The position numbers and the translations under genes were made by a program. Under the pieces are notes generated by a model. It was not told the DNA's origin, did not search any database, and saw only the letters and a list, made by a program, of their open reading frames with translations. DNA of 64,000 bases from the NCBI RefSeq assembly GCF_019396345.1, contig NZ_JAHKRM010000028.1, positions 69,498-133,497 on the forward strand, read 5' to 3'. This DNA comes from Nonomuraea guangzhouensis. GTDB taxonomy: Bacteria; Actinomycetota; Actinomycetes; Streptosporangiales; Streptosporangiaceae. How positions within the stretch are numbered: the first letter of the stretch is position 1; every line of letters starts with the position of its first letter. Positions 51,119-60,208 of the stretch are shown here, piece after piece.

Positions 51119-52173
51119 CCGGCATGCCATGCACCCGCAAGCCCGCCGAGGCGGGCTATGACGGCAATACGCCGTTCCCCCGCCCCTCTGCGCCCGCGCG
51201 GGCCGGTATCGTCTCGGTAGCGCTGACCGCGGCGATCGTCATCGCGCCGTTCATCGCGCTGGGCGCCGGCATCTGGCTGGCGTGGGGAGGCGGGATCACC
51301 CTCACCGACCTGCTGCTGGCCACCGTCTTCTACGTGGTGACCGGGCTGGGGGTGACGGTGGGCTTCCACCGGCTGCTGACCCACCGCTCCTTCACCGCCC
51401 GCCCGTGGCTGCGCGTCGTCCTGGCCGTGGCCGGGTCGATGAGCTTTCAGGGCAACCTCATCGACTGGGTGGCCGTTCATCGCCGCCACCACGCCTTCAC
51501 CGACCGGCCCGGCGACCCACACTCCCCTTACCGCTACGGCACCGGCCTCAGAGGGCAACTGCGCGGCCTGGCCTACGCCCATCTGGGCTGGCTGTTTTCC
51601 AGCGCGCCCACCTCGGCCGCCCGGTATGCCCCCGACCTGCTGCACAACGATCCGGCCATGCTGCGGATCTCGCGCGCCTTCCCCGCCTGGTGCGCCGCCT
51701 CCCTGCTTCTGCCGTTCGCGGCGGGCTGGGCGATCAGCGGCAGCCTGTACGGCGCCCTGACGGCGTTCATCTGGGCCGGCCTGGTCCGCATCGCCCTGCT
51801 GCAGCACGTGACCTGGAGCGTCAACTCCCTGTGCCACATGATCGGCGAGCGGCCGCACAAAACCCGTCGCCATGACCGCTCCACCGACCTGTGGCCGCTG
51901 GCCCTGCTGTCCTTCGGGGAAAGCTGGCACAACGGTCACCACAGCCAGCCCAACTGCGCCCGGCACGGTCGCGGCCCCCGCCAGATCGACCCCTCGGCCG
52001 CGCTCATCGGCCTGTTCGAACGCCTGACCTGGGCCACCAACGTGCACTGGCAGCCCGCCGACGTCCTCGGCCACCATCGCGCGGTGGCCGGCAAACGCAC
52101 GCTGCGAGGCCCACCGGACTCCCGCCCGGCAGGGGGCCAGGGCGCCGCAGTCCGGCGCAGATACTCCCGATGA
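51115..52173 (+). CDS. Acyl-CoA/acyl-lipid delta-9-type fatty acid desaturase
   Basis: A 352-residue membrane di-iron enzyme that puts a double bond in fatty acyl chains. The three His boxes are intact: HRLLTH, HRRHH and HNGHH, plus NSLCHMIG. Four or more hydrophobic segments surround them. GTG at 51115 overlaps the STAS stop, suggesting coupled expression; an ATG at 51124 is the alternative. Pairing with a STAS protein suggests stress or temperature control of membrane fluidity (inference). Confidence 0.9.
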   Translation: MTGMPCTRKPAEAGYDGNTPFPRPSAPARAGIVSVALTAAIVIAPFIALGAGIWLAWGGGITLTDLLLATVFYVVTGLGVTVGFHRLLTHRSFTARPWLRVVLAVAGSMSFQGNLIDWVAVHRRHHAFTDRPGDPHSPYRYGTGLRGQLRGLAYAHLGWLFSSAPTSAARYAPDLLHNDPAMLRISRAFPAWCAASLLLPFAAGWAISGSLYGALTAFIWAGLVRIALLQHVTWSVNSLCHMIGERPHKTRRHDRSTDLWPLALLSFGESWHNGHHSQPNCARHGRGPRQIDPSAALIGLFERLTWATNVHWQPADVLGHHRAVAGKRTLRGPPDSRPAGGQGAAVRRRYSR

Positions 52174-52270
52174 TGCCGTCATCTCGCCTCTGACCAGGGT
52201 CGTTCGACCTCGGCCGCCGACATGGAAGACCGCCGTTTGCTCATCTTCCTGGCTGAGCGAGGGGTTTGGC

Positions 52271-52660
52271 CTAGGCTTCGGTCCGCTTCTCCAGTCGGCT
52301 GCCACGTGGCAGGGTGACGACCATGATGTTGCTGGGGATATCCAGCGCGATGCGGTGCCATCGCCCGCGCGGGACGATGGCCGCGGTTCCGGCCACCAGC
52401 CTGATCTCTTCCTCCTCTTGTCCCGCCTGCTCCGGACGGAGGTAGAGGCGAATCTTCCCGATGATGCAGGACACGACCTCCTCAGCCTCGGGGTGAACTT
52501 CCCAATGGTCGGCGTGGACGTCGGCGTCGGTCTTCGCATGGAAGGCCCTCAGCTGCCAGCCGTCCTGGTCGGAGTCCGTTGTTCTGCTCTCGGCGTGAAC
52601 CTTGCCGCCTTGGTGAAGGTGGATGGAGGACGCGAAGAGCTCGATCGAGGTAATAGTCAC
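52271..52660 (-). CDS. Small cupin-domain protein
   Basis: A 129-residue single-domain cupin. HADHWEVHPEAEEVVSCIIGKIRLYL is the first metal motif (H-x-H-like with Glu) and VAGTAAIVPRGRWHRIALD the second, ending with IMVVTLPRGS. The function is likely metal-dependent binding or isomerisation of a small molecule, not identifiable. GTG at 52660 overlaps the upstream MFS gene's TGA, so the pair is translationally coupled. GGAAGG lies ten bases before it. Confidence 0.82.
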   Translation of the reverse strand: MTITSIELFASSIHLHQGGKVHAESRTTDSDQDGWQLRAFHAKTDADVHADHWEVHPEAEEVVSCIIGKIRLYLRPEQAGQEEEEIRLVAGTAAIVPRGRWHRIALDIPSNIMVVTLPRGSRLEKRTEA

Positions 52661-54102
52661 GCCGAAACGACCTTCCTGCGGTGATCTTTCAACTCTTGTG
52701 GTGGGCTGGTCCGGCGCAGGACGGTGAGGGCGATGAGGGCGGCGACGGCCAGGAGGGCGGCGCTGAGGGTCAGGCCGAACGCGTATCCGTCGTTGAGGGT
52801 CTCGGGCGTGGCGAGCCGGCCGGTGCGGTGGGCGGCCGCGGTGCCGAGGGCGGCGAGTCCGAGTGAGGCGCCGATCTGGCGTGAGCTGTTGAGCAGGCCG
52901 GAGGCGGTTCCGGTCTCGTGGGGCGCGACGCCGCCGGTGGCGATGGAGACGACCGGTCCGAGGCAGAGCCCGAAGCCGACGCTGGCGATGATCGAGGGCC
53001 CCAGGACGTCGGTGATGAAGGCGCCGTCGGAGCTGATCAGGCCGAACCAGGCGAACCCGGTCGCGGTCAGGAGCCCGCCGATGACCAGCAGGGTCCGTGG
53101 AGCGAACCGGTAGCCGAGTTTGACGGCGAGCACGGCACCGGCGACCACACCGAGCGCGAACGGCAGGAACATGGTCCCGGTCAACGCCGGCCCCGTCCCC
53201 AGGACTCGTTGGAGGTAGAGGGACATGAAGTAGAAGGCCGCGGCCATGGCCGCACCGACCAGGAGGTTGTAGACGTTCGCGCCGGCTACCGAGCGGTTGG
53301 CGAACAGGCCGAGCCGGAGGAGCGGTTCGTGGGTGGTGGTCCGCTCGACGTGGACGAACGCGGCCAGCAGTACGGCGGCGACCGCCAGCGTCGCCAGGGT
53401 GATCGGCGAGGTCCACGCGTACTGATCGGTGCGGACGACGCCGAACACCAGCAGGGTCATGCCCGCCGTGGCCAGGACGGCGCCGAGCACGTCCGGACGG
53501 CCGCCGCGCGCGGCCGGCGGACCGGCGGCGATGCCGCGCCAGGCCAGGGCCAGCGTGCCCGCCACTATCGGCACGTTCACGAACATCACCCAGCGCCAGC
53601 TGACATACTCCGTCAGCACGCCGCCCAGCAGAACGCCGAGGGCGCCTCCCGCCGCGTTCATCGCGCTCCATACGCCGAAGGCCCGGACGCGGGCCTTGCC
53701 CGTGGGGAACGTCTCGGTCAGCAGCGCCAGCGCGGCTGGAGCCAGTGCGGCGGCCCCGATGCCCTGGGCGGCTCGGGCGGCGACAAGATGACCGGGGACC
53801 TGGGCGAAGCCGCCGACGAGGGAGGCGAGCCCGAACAGGCCGAGCCCGAGCAGCAGGACCCGCTTGCGGCCGTACCGGTCGGCGGCCTTGCCGCCCAGCA
53901 GGAGCAGCCCGCCGAAGGTGAGAGCGTAGGCGTGGATCACCCAGGTCAAGCCCACCGCGCTGAAGCCGAGACCGGCGGCGATCTGCGGGAGCCCGACGTT
54001 CACGACGGACAGGTCCAGCGACACGGTGAACTGCACGACGGCCACCACGGCGAGGGTCAGCCCCGGCCTGGCAGGTCCGTGGATGTACTGACGGGTTCTC
54101 AT
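52657..54102 (-). CDS. MFS multidrug efflux transporter, DHA2/EmrB-QacA family (14 helices)
   Basis: A 481-residue proton-driven exporter with about 14 hydrophobic segments. LTLAVVAVVQFTVSLDLSVVNVGLPQIAAGLGF is the family N-terminus (with the D..VVNVALP-like motif), GGKAADRYGRKRVLLLGL is motif A, and SAMNAAGGALGVLLGGVLTEYVSWRWVMFVNVP is motif C. It probably exports a drug or metabolite related to the coupled cupin. ATG at 54102 starts directly before helix 1; upstream sequence is not protein-like. Confidence 0.92.
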   Translation of the reverse strand: MRTRQYIHGPARPGLTLAVVAVVQFTVSLDLSVVNVGLPQIAAGLGFSAVGLTWVIHAYALTFGGLLLLGGKAADRYGRKRVLLLGLGLFGLASLVGGFAQVPGHLVAARAAQGIGAAALAPAALALLTETFPTGKARVRAFGVWSAMNAAGGALGVLLGGVLTEYVSWRWVMFVNVPIVAGTLALAWRGIAAGPPAARGGRPDVLGAVLATAGMTLLVFGVVRTDQYAWTSPITLATLAVAAVLLAAFVHVERTTTHEPLLRLGLFANRSVAGANVYNLLVGAAMAAAFYFMSLYLQRVLGTGPALTGTMFLPFALGVVAGAVLAVKLGYRFAPRTLLVIGGLLTATGFAWFGLISSDGAFITDVLGPSIIASVGFGLCLGPVVSIATGGVAPHETGTASGLLNSSRQIGASLGLAALGTAAAHRTGRLATPETLNDGYAFGLTLSAALLAVAALIALTVLRRTSPPQELKDHRRKVVSA

Positions 54103-54214
54103 GACCGCAATCGTCGTCCAGCGACTGCTCAGAGGCGTCGTACAAGTGGAGTGATCTGCCGCTACCACCTCGGGATCAACGACCGACCGGACTACGACGC
54201 CGGGAGTAGTTCCC

Positions 54215-55393
54215 TTAGCCGGGGAGGATGGTGGCTTCGGTGTCGGCAGCCGCTGCCTCGTCGACGCGGCCGAGCCGCCGCAGGCAGGCACTCAGGACGA
54301 TCAGGGCGTCGCGCAGGTCCTGCTCGGCTCGGCGGACCTCCGTCCGCGAGGACTTCAGCTCCTCGTGTCGCCGCTTGCGCACGTACGCCTCGGAGTAGCG
54401 GTGATCGTCGTCGTCCCAGTCGTCCTTCGCCTCCAGCTCCCGGTGCCGCTCCTGATGAGCGCGCGCCCTGTCGCGGTAGAGCTGTACCGCTTGCTCGCCG
54501 GCGGACAGCGCCGCCTTCGGCGCCCCTAACGCGAGCAGGCGGACGCCGAGGTTGTGCCAGGCCCCTGCCTGGTACGTGTCACGCTTACGGCGCCGCATCT
54601 TCCTCATCGCCTCGACGATGCACGCGCGCGCCTGATCGGTTTGCCCGCTCCGGACGAGCCGTTCGCTGTACAGGTCCAACGTCTGGAGGAACTGAACCGT
54701 CGAGTCGGCCTTCAGCCACCAATCCGCCATGACCTCGGCACTCACCTCGGCGGCTTCGGCGACGCGGCCGACCTTGTCCAGACGATCCGCGTAGGCCGTC
54801 AGCGCGTGGATGAGCTCGAAGCCGGCCGATGTGGCCCCAGTGTGCCGCAGCCGTCCGCGGATCTCGGTCACCGCCTCGGCCGCGGCCTCCACCGCCTCCT
54901 GGTCGCGACCGAGCCTGGCGAGGAGCAGCGTCCGCCAGTAGCGCGCATCCGGGGCCTCTACCTGCGCGGATCGGTTGGTTTCCGACAGCCGCAGGAGCTC
55001 CTCGACAACCTCAAGCGCTTCCTCATACCGCCTGCACTCCATGAGGCTGCGGCGTAACGCGGCCAAGGCATGGACGATCTTGTCACCGAACAAGCCCAGT
55101 CGGTCGGCGGACAATGTCCGATAAACCGCCAGCTCTTCCCGGCGAGCCAGGCAGGCGAGATCGTCCCATCCCAGCTCGGTCAGCCACTTGGCGAGCTGGT
55201 CCAGCGCCTCGGGTAAGGCGGTCGGCGAGGGCCACGTGTCCGGGGATCGCCCACGCAGCTGCCTGACCAGCTCAAGCTCGTCCGCCGCCCACCGCACGGT
55301 CTTGTCCGGCCGGACCACACCCCAGTAACGGGCTGGATCCACGGGACGTACGAGCATCGCAGGCTGGACCACTTCAGCGTCCGGCTCGTCCAT
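54215..55393 (-). CDS. TPR-repeat protein coupled to an unknown gene
   Basis: A 392-residue helical protein. The middle and C-terminal parts repeat the TPR pattern (IVHALAALRRSLMECRRYEEALEVVEELLRL; GAWHNLGVRLLALGAPKAALSAGEQAVQLY; RRAEQDLRDALIVLSACLRRLGRVDEAAAAD). The N-terminal ~90 residues resemble no family I know. No enzyme domain is visible, so it is probably a scaffold or sensor. ATG at 55393 overlaps the upstream stop by one base (TGATG), so it acts with that gene's product. Confidence 0.75.
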   Translation of the reverse strand: MDEPDAEVVQPAMLVRPVDPARYWGVVRPDKTVRWAADELELVRQLRGRSPDTWPSPTALPEALDQLAKWLTELGWDDLACLARREELAVYRTLSADRLGLFGDKIVHALAALRRSLMECRRYEEALEVVEELLRLSETNRSAQVEAPDARYWRTLLLARLGRDQEAVEAAAEAVTEIRGRLRHTGATSAGFELIHALTAYADRLDKVGRVAEAAEVSAEVMADWWLKADSTVQFLQTLDLYSERLVRSGQTDQARACIVEAMRKMRRRKRDTYQAGAWHNLGVRLLALGAPKAALSAGEQAVQLYRDRARAHQERHRELEAKDDWDDDDHRYSEAYVRKRRHEELKSSRTEVRRAEQDLRDALIVLSACLRRLGRVDEAAAADTEATILPG

Positions 55394-56088
55394 CACCCGT
55401 ATATACCACCTGTACATGGGTCGGCAGGGTGGCAGCGCGTGGGGGCGTGGCGGACCAGCCAGGCGGACAATGTGGCGAGCTTGTCCTCCTCATCGTCCCA
55501 GGAGTCCCAGGGGAGCCGGTCCCCCAGCAGGTCGGGCTCCCAGCGGGCCACCGATTCAGCCAGGCGCTGGTCGGCGACGGGATGGGCCAGCGTCTCCCAA
55601 GCGGCCAGCCACGGGTCGAGCGTGGCGGACGCCTCGGCGCACATCGCGAGCACCTCGTACGCGGGCACAGCGGCGTCGGCTGCGGTGAGGCTGTACGTCC
55701 ACCATGCGTGCAGGAAGGCCCAGACCGCCGCCACCTGCTCCGCGGGCCATTGCCGCCACTGACCGCGGGCGAAGGAGCGACCGACCTCCTCCATGCCGCA
55801 CCAAGGTTCCACATAACCGTCAACGAGGTCGGAGGCCAGCTGGGGCAGGATACGGCGCAGCACCGCCCCGTGGTCCTCCCAGTCGGTGGCCCGCCAGGTG
55901 CGGTCCAGGAGGTCGAGGCTCAGCCACACATCCGGCACCTTCAGCAGGGCGAGGTCTTCGGCGCTGCCCCAGTGGCACTCGCAGTTGTGCTCGTCGGGAC
56001 GAGCGGTCATACCGCGGAAGGTGGTGGCCAGCTCCTTCAGCGCCGCGTCGAGGCGAAGACCGGCGGGTGTCTGGTCGAAGTGCTTCAT
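55393..56088 (-). CDS. Unknown protein with CxCHWG motif
   Basis: A 231-residue soluble protein I do not recognise. The N-terminal part contains NCECHWGSAEDLALLKVPD (residues ~34-52), whose Cys-x-Cys-His could bind metal. The rest is Trp-rich and helical (WPAEQVAAVWAFLHAWWTYSL; LDPWLAAWETLAHPVADQRLAESVARW). It is the first gene of a two-gene unit with the TPR protein, tightly coupled (TGATG). There is a 73-base gap to the divergent esterase gene. Confidence 0.7.
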   Translation of the reverse strand: MKHFDQTPAGLRLDAALKELATTFRGMTARPDEHNCECHWGSAEDLALLKVPDVWLSLDLLDRTWRATDWEDHGAVLRRILPQLASDLVDGYVEPWCGMEEVGRSFARGQWRQWPAEQVAAVWAFLHAWWTYSLTAADAAVPAYEVLAMCAEASATLDPWLAAWETLAHPVADQRLAESVARWEPDLLGDRLPWDSWDDEEDKLATLSAWLVRHAPTRCHPADPCTGGIYG

Positions 56089-56161
56089 AGATGCACGCCT
56101 TTGAGGGCTCCGGCGGCTCGCGCCAGCCGAAGATCACTACTTTACCGGGGATCCTCCTGCT

Positions 56162-57628
56162 ATGAAGGTCGGCGTGACCAATGTTGCGACTCGTGCCGGT
56201 GCCGTCCGTGGCGTCGATCTCGGAGATGTGCTCATCTGGCAGGGGATCCCCTATGCCGCTCCCCCGGTAGGTGAGCTCCGGTTGCGGCCGCCGCAGCCTC
56301 CGGTGCCCTGGCAGGGCGTACGGGATGCCATCGAGCCGGGGAACGCGGCCATGCAGTCCGTCCTGCCGGGCCTGCCGGCGCCGGTCATGGACGAGGACTG
56401 CCTGTACGCGAACGTGGCGGCGCCTCCCCCCGACGGGCGGCTGCGGCCGGTGCTGGTCTGGGTGCATGGGGGTGGTTATCTCACCGGCAGCGGTGTGGAC
56501 ATGTACGGCGACGGCGGAGATTTCGTGCGTAGCCATGATCTTGTCGTGGTGAGCTTCAACTACCGCCTGGGCAGCCTGGGGTTCCTCGACATCGGTGACT
56601 CCTCCGGGGTGTCGGGGCTGCTCGATCAGGTTCAGGCGTTGCGGTGGGTACGGGAGAACATCGCCGCGTTCGGCGGGGATCCCGAGCGGGTGACCTTGTA
56701 CGGGCTGTCGGCCGGCGCCAAGAGCGTGGCCAATCTGCTGGCCACCCCGCTCACCCGTGGCCTGATCCACCGGGCCGCGTCCAGCAGCGGCGGCGGTGAT
56801 CATGTGGCCACCGAGGCGCAGGCCAAGGCCGTGGCCGGGCGGTTCCTGCGGGAGCTCGGCGTGGGTGCCGACCGGGTGCGCGAGGTGCCCGCCGCCGAGA
56901 TGGTCGCGGCGCAGGACGCCATCGCCACCGGGGTACGGGCGCTCTGGGTCTGGCGGCCGGTCATCGACGGGACCGTGCTGTCCGGGCGGCCCATCGACGC
57001 CATCGCCGCGGGTGCCGCCGCCGGTATCCCGCTGCTCGCGCAGACCTGCGGCAACGAGGGCGGCACCTTCCAGATGATGGACGGCGCCACGGCCGCGCAG
57101 GCGCCGCGGGTGCTGGCCGAGCTGTTCGGGGCGGAGGAGGCGGACAGGATGCTGGCCGCGTACCGCGAGAGCCGGCCGGAGCTCGACGACACGGCGCTCG
57201 GCCTGGCCGTCCTCGGTGACGAGCGGTACGGCATCCCCACCACCCGGCTGGCCGAGGCGCAGGCGCGGCATGCCCCGGTGTGGCGGTCCCGCTACGACGG
57301 GCCCTTCGCCGGGGTGCCCGCCACGACGCACCTGGGCAGGCTGCTGCGCGGCGGGCACGGCGCGGACGGGCCGATGATCTGGCGGTCGGCCCCGCTCACC
57401 GACGCCGCCGACCGGGCGTTGTCGGCGGAACTGCACGACACCTGGGGGCGCTTCGCCCGGGGCGACACGCCCGGCTGGGCGCCCTACGACACCGGCGCCC
57501 GCCAGACGATGATCTTCGACTCCGGCCGGAGCCGGGTCGAGCCCGATCCGCGCCCGATCGAACGCCGCGCCTGGGACGGCCGCACCTGGCCGTCAGGAAC
57601 TTGGTGGCACCTCGACGGCCTCACTTGA
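56162..57628 (+). CDS. Type B carboxylesterase (p-nitrobenzyl esterase-like)
   Basis: A 488-residue alpha/beta-hydrolase without signal peptide. The oxyanion hole is [13 protein letters not shown], and the nucleophile elbow is [11 protein letters not shown] with Ser183; family members usually have Gly-Glu-Ser-Ala-Gly, so the Glu is Leu here. [19 protein letters not shown] is the conserved N-terminus. It hydrolyses carboxyl esters in the cytoplasm; substrate unknown. Its last 36 bases overlap the convergent propeller gene. Confidence 0.88.
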   Translation: MKVGVTNVATRAGAVRGVDLGDVLIWQGIPYAAPPVGELRLRPPQPPVPWQGVRDAIEPGNAAMQSVLPGLPAPVMDEDCLYANVAAPPPDGRLRPVLVWVHGGGYLTGSGVDMYGDGGDFVRSHDLVVVSFNYRLGSLGFLDIGDSSGVSGLLDQVQALRWVRENIAAFGGDPERVTLYGLSAGAKSVANLLATPLTRGLIHRAASSSGGGDHVATEAQAKAVAGRFLRELGVGADRVREVPAAEMVAAQDAIATGVRALWVWRPVIDGTVLSGRPIDAIAAGAAAGIPLLAQTCGNEGGTFQMMDGATAAQAPRVLAELFGAEEADRMLAAYRESRPELDDTALGLAVLGDERYGIPTTRLAEAQARHAPVWRSRYDGPFAGVPATTHLGRLLRGGHGADGPMIWRSAPLTDAADRALSAELHDTWGRFARGDTPGWAPYDTGARQTMIFDSGRSRVEPDPRPIERRAWDGRTWPSGTWWHLDGLT

Positions 57629-58558
57629 ACCCGAAAAGCGCGGTGCCGGGATCGCGTTCACCGAGTACGGCGTGTCGGGGGTCGGGGTCGTGGTGAAGCG
57701 GGCGTTGGGCAGGTAGAGGCGGTTGCCGAAGGACGCCACGGTGGTGGGGACGTCGAAGCGCGGGTCCGTCAGCCGGTTCACGACCTGCCCGGAGGTTCCG
57801 GCGGCGTTGAGCCGGATGACGGTGACGGTGTTGAGCCGGTTCTGCACCGCGTACAGCGTCCGGCCGTCCAGCAGCAGGCCGTCGCCGTTGACCAGGGATT
57901 CGCCGCCCAGGTTCACCTCCGTGGTGACGCCGGTGGCGGGGTCGGCCCTGAACAGCTTGCCGACGTTGGACTGGACGATGAGCAGGCCCTTGCGGTCGGG
58001 GGTCGGGGCGATGCCGTTGGCGTTGTTGCCGGTCGTGTACTGGATGGCGCCGGTGAGCGGGACCGAGACGGCCTGGCCGGGCAGCGCGCCGTGGCGGCCG
58101 AGTGCCAGCTTGTACAGGACGGGGTTGGTGGAGTCGGTGAACCAGGCCGCGTCCCGCGTGACCACGACGTCGTTGACGAACGACGCCCCGGTGGCCAGCG
58201 TGTACGACTTGAGCACCGCGCCGGTGCGGGCGTCGATCACCCGGGCGGTCCCGGCGGTGCCACCGGCCACGAACAGGCGGTTACGCGAGTCGAGCTTGAG
58301 GCCGACCGAGGGGGTGCCGGGGCCCTTGCTGACGACGGCGCCTTGTCCGGTGCGCAGGTCGGCGCGGTAGATGTCGCCGTTCGCCAGGGAGCCTAGGTAG
58401 GCCACGGGCCGGCTGCCGATCGCTATCCCCTCCGGCCGGAAGCCGTTGGGGAGCGCGATCGTCTCCGGCGAAGGCGAAGGCGAAGTGGCGGCCTGCGCGG
58501 GCGTGCCGGCCAAAGCGAGGAGGGCGCAGAGTGCGGTCGTGAGGATCGCTGATCTCAT
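57593..58558 (-). CDS. Secreted SMP-30/gluconolactonase-like beta-propeller
   Basis: A 321-residue exported protein with signal [22 protein letters not shown]. Blade-like repeats follow ([112 protein letters not shown]), as in six-bladed SMP-30-type proteins. Lactonase ligands (Asn/Asp) may be present in NANGIAPT and NGDGLLLD. Role outside the cell unknown. The 3' end overlaps the esterase gene convergently by 36 bases. Confidence 0.8.
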   Translation of the reverse strand: MRSAILTTALCALLALAGTPAQAATSPSPSPETIALPNGFRPEGIAIGSRPVAYLGSLANGDIYRADLRTGQGAVVSKGPGTPSVGLKLDSRNRLFVAGGTAGTARVIDARTGAVLKSYTLATGASFVNDVVVTRDAAWFTDSTNPVLYKLALGRHGALPGQAVSVPLTGAIQYTTGNNANGIAPTPDRKGLLIVQSNVGKLFRADPATGVTTEVNLGGESLVNGDGLLLDGRTLYAVQNRLNTVTVIRLNAAGTSGQVVNRLTDPRFDVPTTVASFGNRLYLPNARFTTTPTPDTPYSVNAIPAPRFSGSSEAVEVPPSS

Positions 58559-58632
58559 GCGCCCCACGATGCCCCCGCCCCCGAGCCGCGCAAAGGCCCA
58601 AAGGGCGGGTTCACAGCCACCTCTGAGAAATG

Positions 58633-60048
58633 TCAGACCTCGATCAGCTCCACCCCCATGAGGTCCGCCACGGCACGCAGTTCGGCGGCCCGGTGCCCGA
58701 TGCCGAGGGACCAGTGGTGGGAGATGCCGGTGGCGCTCCAGTCGTCCGTCCACTCCCCGGGGTCGCGGCCGAAGTCGACACGGGACGTGGTGTTGCCGAT
58801 CTTGAGGTGCGGGCCGTCCACGGTCTCCCCCTCCGACACGACGAAGCCGAACCGGCCGTCCCGCCGCTGGAGCAGCCCGAACGCCGTCACCGGCCCGTGC
58901 GCGACGTCGAACTCGACCGACACGCCCCACCCGCGCTTGCCGTGGAAGACGCCCAGACCGCGCAGCAGCGGCTTGCGCGAGCTGATCGCCAGGTGGGCCG
59001 GACCGTCGTGACCCATCTCGACATGACCGCGCAGGAAGTCGAGCGCCTGCAGCTCGGTGAACGAGCCGCCGCCGCCCAGCCGATCCATGATCAGCATGGC
59101 CAGCGAGGTCCGCAGCTCGTACTCCCCCGCCGCCGGGACGCCCCGGGCGGTGAGCAGCGACGAGCCGAGGATCATGCCCGCGCCGAGCCGTTCGTGGATC
59201 TCGCCGTCGAGCCCGCGGTGGTAGTAGGCCAGGCTGTCGAGCTCGAAGTCGGCCACCAGCTGGTCCAGCCCGGCCGACACGCGCGCCGCCCACTCGAAGT
59301 CCTCGGGCACGACCGTGTCGGCCAGCTCGAACACCTCCCGAGCGAGCTCCATCCGCTCCTTGACCTGGGTGTCGGTGACCTTCTCGACCCGTACGCGCAG
59401 GTCGTCGAACTCCAGCACCTCCACGTGCCCGCCCAGGTTCACCGGCACCAGCGTGAGGTCGGTGGCGACGTCGAGCATGCCCGGGTACAGGTGGCCCATG
59501 AGCCCGTGCCGCCCGTTACGCAGCGTGGCCCGCACGCCCGCCGCCTTCACCCACCGCTCGATCCGCGCCCAGGCCCGCTCGTCCTCCAAATAGCCGGACA
59601 CGGAACGGAACGGGATCCCGGCCCTGGTGAACGTGTTGGCCATCTCCGGCAGCGGGCACGCGCCGCAGTAGGCCAGCCACTGCCCGGTGTCGAACGTCTC
59701 GTGGTCCATCGACTCCGACGGCTGCAGGTTGATCAGCAGCACCGGCGCGCCGCTGCGCTGCGCGATCGGGAGCAGCATGGTGGCGGTCATGTAGGTGGTG
59801 AGGAAGCCGACGATCAGGTCGCAGCCCGCCTCCCGCAGCCGTTCCGCGGCGGCCGCGCCCTGCTGGGCGTCGGAGATGAAGCCGACGTCGACCACTTCGC
59901 AGCCGAGTGTGCCCATGCGTTCGGAGACTCGCGCCGACGAACGCTCCAGCTGCGGCAGCAGGTCGGGGAACTGCGGCCAGTACGCGCCGAGCCCGCCCGC
60001 GACGAGCCCGACCCGGGTGGGACGGGCGGGGATTCGTTCGAGCGTCAT
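58633..60048 (-). CDS. L-fucose/L-arabinose isomerase family protein
   Basis: A 471-residue sugar isomerase-like protein, last gene of the rhamnose operon. VGLVAGGLGAYWPQFPDLLPQLE is the AraA/FucI-type start; CDLIVGFLTTYMTATMLLPI, NLQPSESMDHETFDTGQW and GHLYPGMLDVATDLTLV are later conserved blocks. Since rhamnose is handled by the operon's own isomerase, this protein may accept a second sugar (arabinose, fucose or similar). GAGGAG lies eight bases before the ATG. Tandem hairpins separate it from the upstream gene. Confidence 0.85.
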   Translation of the reverse strand: MTLERIPARPTRVGLVAGGLGAYWPQFPDLLPQLERSSARVSERMGTLGCEVVDVGFISDAQQGAAAAERLREAGCDLIVGFLTTYMTATMLLPIAQRSGAPVLLINLQPSESMDHETFDTGQWLAYCGACPLPEMANTFTRAGIPFRSVSGYLEDERAWARIERWVKAAGVRATLRNGRHGLMGHLYPGMLDVATDLTLVPVNLGGHVEVLEFDDLRVRVEKVTDTQVKERMELAREVFELADTVVPEDFEWAARVSAGLDQLVADFELDSLAYYHRGLDGEIHERLGAGMILGSSLLTARGVPAAGEYELRTSLAMLIMDRLGGGGSFTELQALDFLRGHVEMGHDGPAHLAISSRKPLLRGLGVFHGKRGWGVSVEFDVAHGPVTAFGLLQRRDGRFGFVVSEGETVDGPHLKIGNTTSRVDFGRDPGEWTDDWSATGISHHWSLGIGHRAAELRAVADLMGVELIEV

Positions 60049-60110
60049 GTCTTGATCTCCTCTTCAGGTCGCGGGTGAGGTGTCCCGCCGTTGCCCGCTG
60101 AGGCCCTCGG

Positions 60111-60193
60111 GGAGAACGCGCCCCAAGAGGGGGCGCGCGGATCTCGGGCTTCGGAGAACGCGCCTCCGAGGGGGCGCGCGGGTCTCAGGCTTC
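60111..60193. repeat. Tandem 41-42-bp repeat with hairpins inside the rhamnose operon
   Basis: Two adjacent units (60111-60152 and 60153-60193) both read GGAGAACGCGCC...GGGGGCGCGCGG.TCTC.GGCTTC. Each can fold: the first as GCGCCCC-aagag-GGGGCGC, the second with one mismatch. They lie in the 160-base gap between the aldolase stop and the isomerase-like start. Confidence 0.75.
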
Positions 60194-60208
60194 GGGGGAC
60201 GGAGGGGG

